From positions 1,982,001-2,046,000 of the forward strand of contig NZ_CP076135.1 in NCBI RefSeq assembly GCF_018736105.1: a stretch of 64,000 nucleotides of DNA. Direction: 5' to 3'. The notes under the pieces are model-generated. The model did no database searches, had not been told where the DNA came from, and was given only the letters and a program-made list of their open reading frames with translations. A program made the position numbers and the translations under genes. Positions 62,883-64,000 of the stretch are shown here, piece by piece (position 1 is the first letter of the stretch; each line of letters opens with the position of its first letter). This DNA comes from Bradyrhizobium sediminis (GTDB lineage Bacteria; Pseudomonadota; Alphaproteobacteria; Rhizobiales; Xanthobacteraceae).

Positions 62883-64000
62883 ATGCTATATTCAAATCTA
62901 GACGTTTCCGAGATGTTTGTGGACCGGCAGGCGCAGCGCAGTTCCATGCATGCGCGCCACCTCAATGAGCAGCTGGTACGGGTTCTCAAGACCATCGGCT
63001 ACGACGTCGGCTTTCAGAAGGGACAGGGCCAGTACCTGTACGATCGCGACGGCGCGCGCTACCTCGATCTACTGAGCGGATTTGGCGTTTTTGCGATTGG
63101 CCGCAATCATCCGGCGCTGCGCAAGGCGTTGAAGAGCGTCCTCGATGCCGATCTGCCCAATCTCGTGCAACTCGACGTCTCGACGCTGGCGGGCGTGCTG
63201 GCCGAACGCCTGCTCAAATACGCCCCCTGGCTGGACAAGGTGTTCTTCGCCAATTCCGGGGCTGAAACCGTCGAGGCCGCGATCAAGTTCGCGCGCGGCG
63301 CCACCGGCCGGCCGGGCATCGTCTATTGTGAGCATGCGTTTCACGGATTGTCTTACGGCGCACTGTCGCTGACTGACGATCCGAACTTCCGCGCCGGATT
63401 CGAACCGCTGCTGCCGGGATGCACCGCCATCCCCTTCAACGATCTCGCTGCGCTCGAGCGGGCGCTGTCGTCGCGCGAGGTTGCCGCCTTCATCGTCGAG
63501 CCGATCCAGGGCAAGGGCGTCAACATGCCCACCGATGAATTCCTGCCCGGCGCCGCAGCGCTTTGCCGCAAATACGGCACCCTGTTCATCGCCGACGAAA
63601 TCCAGACCGGAATCGGCCGCACCGGACGCTTCCTCGCGATCGAGCACTGGAATGTCGAACCCGACATGGTGCTCCTGGCGAAGGCATTGTCGGGCGGTCA
63701 CGTTCCGGTCGGCGCGCTTTTGACCCGCAAGAGCATCTTCGACAAGATCTTCAACCAGATGGACCGTGCGGTGGTGCACGGATCGACCTTTGCCAAGAAC
63801 GATCTGGCAATGGCCGCCGGAATCGCGACGCTTGAAGTGATGGAGGCCGAGAAGCTGGTCGAGCAGGCGGCCAAGCGCGGCGCCGAACTGCGGCTGGCGC
63901 TGACCCGGATGGTGCCGGGCTACGAATTGATGAAGGAAGTCCGCGGCAAGGGACTGATGATCGGCGTCGAGTTCGGCCCGCCGAAATCGCTGAAGCTGAA
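62883..64000 (+). CDS. hpnO: Aminobacteriohopanetriol aminotransferase HpnO (3' truncated)
   Basis: A class III PLP aminotransferase open to the right edge; 372 residues are visible. FANSGAETVEAAIKFAR (about residues 122-138) binds the cofactor phosphate, FIADEIQTGIGRTG (about 236-249) holds the PLP-binding Asp, and the Schiff-base lysine is K267 in LAKALSGGHVPVG. In Rhodopseudomonas HpnO is needed to make 35-aminobacteriohopanetriol. Its place after hpnN supports this over acetylornithine or other aminotransferase roles. The ATG at 62883 is the first credible start; the ribosome site is weak. Confidence 0.9.
   Translation, partial: MLYSNLDVSEMFVDRQAQRSSMHARHLNEQLVRVLKTIGYDVGFQKGQGQYLYDRDGARYLDLLSGFGVFAIGRNHPALRKALKSVLDADLPNLVQLDVSTLAGVLAERLLKYAPWLDKVFFANSGAETVEAAIKFARGATGRPGIVYCEHAFHGLSYGALSLTDDPNFRAGFEPLLPGCTAIPFNDLAALERALSSREVAAFIVEPIQGKGVNMPTDEFLPGAAALCRKYGTLFIADEIQTGIGRTGRFLAIEHWNVEPDMVLLAKALSGGHVPVGALLTRKSIFDKIFNQMDRAVVHGSTFAKNDLAMAAGIATLEVMEAEKLVEQAAKRGAELRLALTRMVPGYELMKEVRGKGLMIGVEFGPPKSLKL

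Overview
The window is a high-GC chromosomal segment from an alphaproteobacterium, most likely Bradyrhizobium or a close relative in the Nitrobacteraceae. Three things point there: acyl-CoA and aromatic-catabolic operons typical of that group, a complete hopanoid locus (hpnC-D-E-F-G-H, ispH, hpnN, hpnO, and the C-2 methylase hpnP), and many dispersed palindromic intergenic repeats of the kind common in Bradyrhizobium. No plasmid, phage, IS element, CRISPR array, rRNA or tRNA gene was seen.

Layout. 1-10.5 kb: acyl-CoA metabolism. It holds a PaaG-like crotonase (cut by the left edge), a kinase-like protein with a DUF6285 partner, two more crotonases, an acyl-CoA dehydrogenase, two AMP-forming acyl-CoA ligases and a DECR-like SDR. 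10.7-13.6 kb: phosphoenolpyruvate carboxylase. 13.6-16.2 kb: a leftward SDR / thiolase-like / DUF35 set. 16.5-18.5 kb: amidase and DUF2848 pair. 18.7-21.4 kb: a 2OG-Fe(II) oxygenase coupled to AlkB, then an MFS transporter. 21.5-28.6 kb: a leftward homoprotocatechuate meta-cleavage operon (TPP enzyme, FAH protein, HpaD, HpaE, HpaF, HpaH) with divergent HpaR and a perfect operator-like palindrome between. 28.8-32.4 kb: Ldh-family dehydrogenase, HpcH/HpaI aldolase and UxaA/GarD-family dehydratase. 32.6-40.5 kb: a tightly coupled transglutaminase-DUF2126 amidoligase / ATP-grasp-alpha-E / transglutaminase / FAD-oxidoreductase set, the best candidate for a system without a known product. 40.6-42.9 kb: a secreted Cache protein and a chemoreceptor. 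42.9-46.8 kb: eutB, hpnP, eutC, with the hopanoid C-2 methylase lying between the two ethanolamine ammonia-lyase subunits. 47.2-50.9 kb: an HpnN-like RND exporter and two small secreted proteins. 51.1-64.0 kb: the hopanoid locus, ending in hpnO, which is cut by the right edge.

How they work together. IspH supplies isoprenoid precursors; HpnD, HpnC and HpnE make squalene from farnesyl diphosphate; HpnF cyclises it. HpnH adds adenosine, HpnG removes adenine, HpnO leads to aminobacteriohopanetriol, HpnP methylates C-2, and HpnN moves hopanoids to the outer membrane. A textbook EcfG (general stress sigma) promoter, GGAAC-N16-CGTT, lies just upstream of hpnN.

All coordinates and motifs were read by eye from the sequence and its translations. 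No database search was run, so family names rest on recognised motifs, lengths and gene context.
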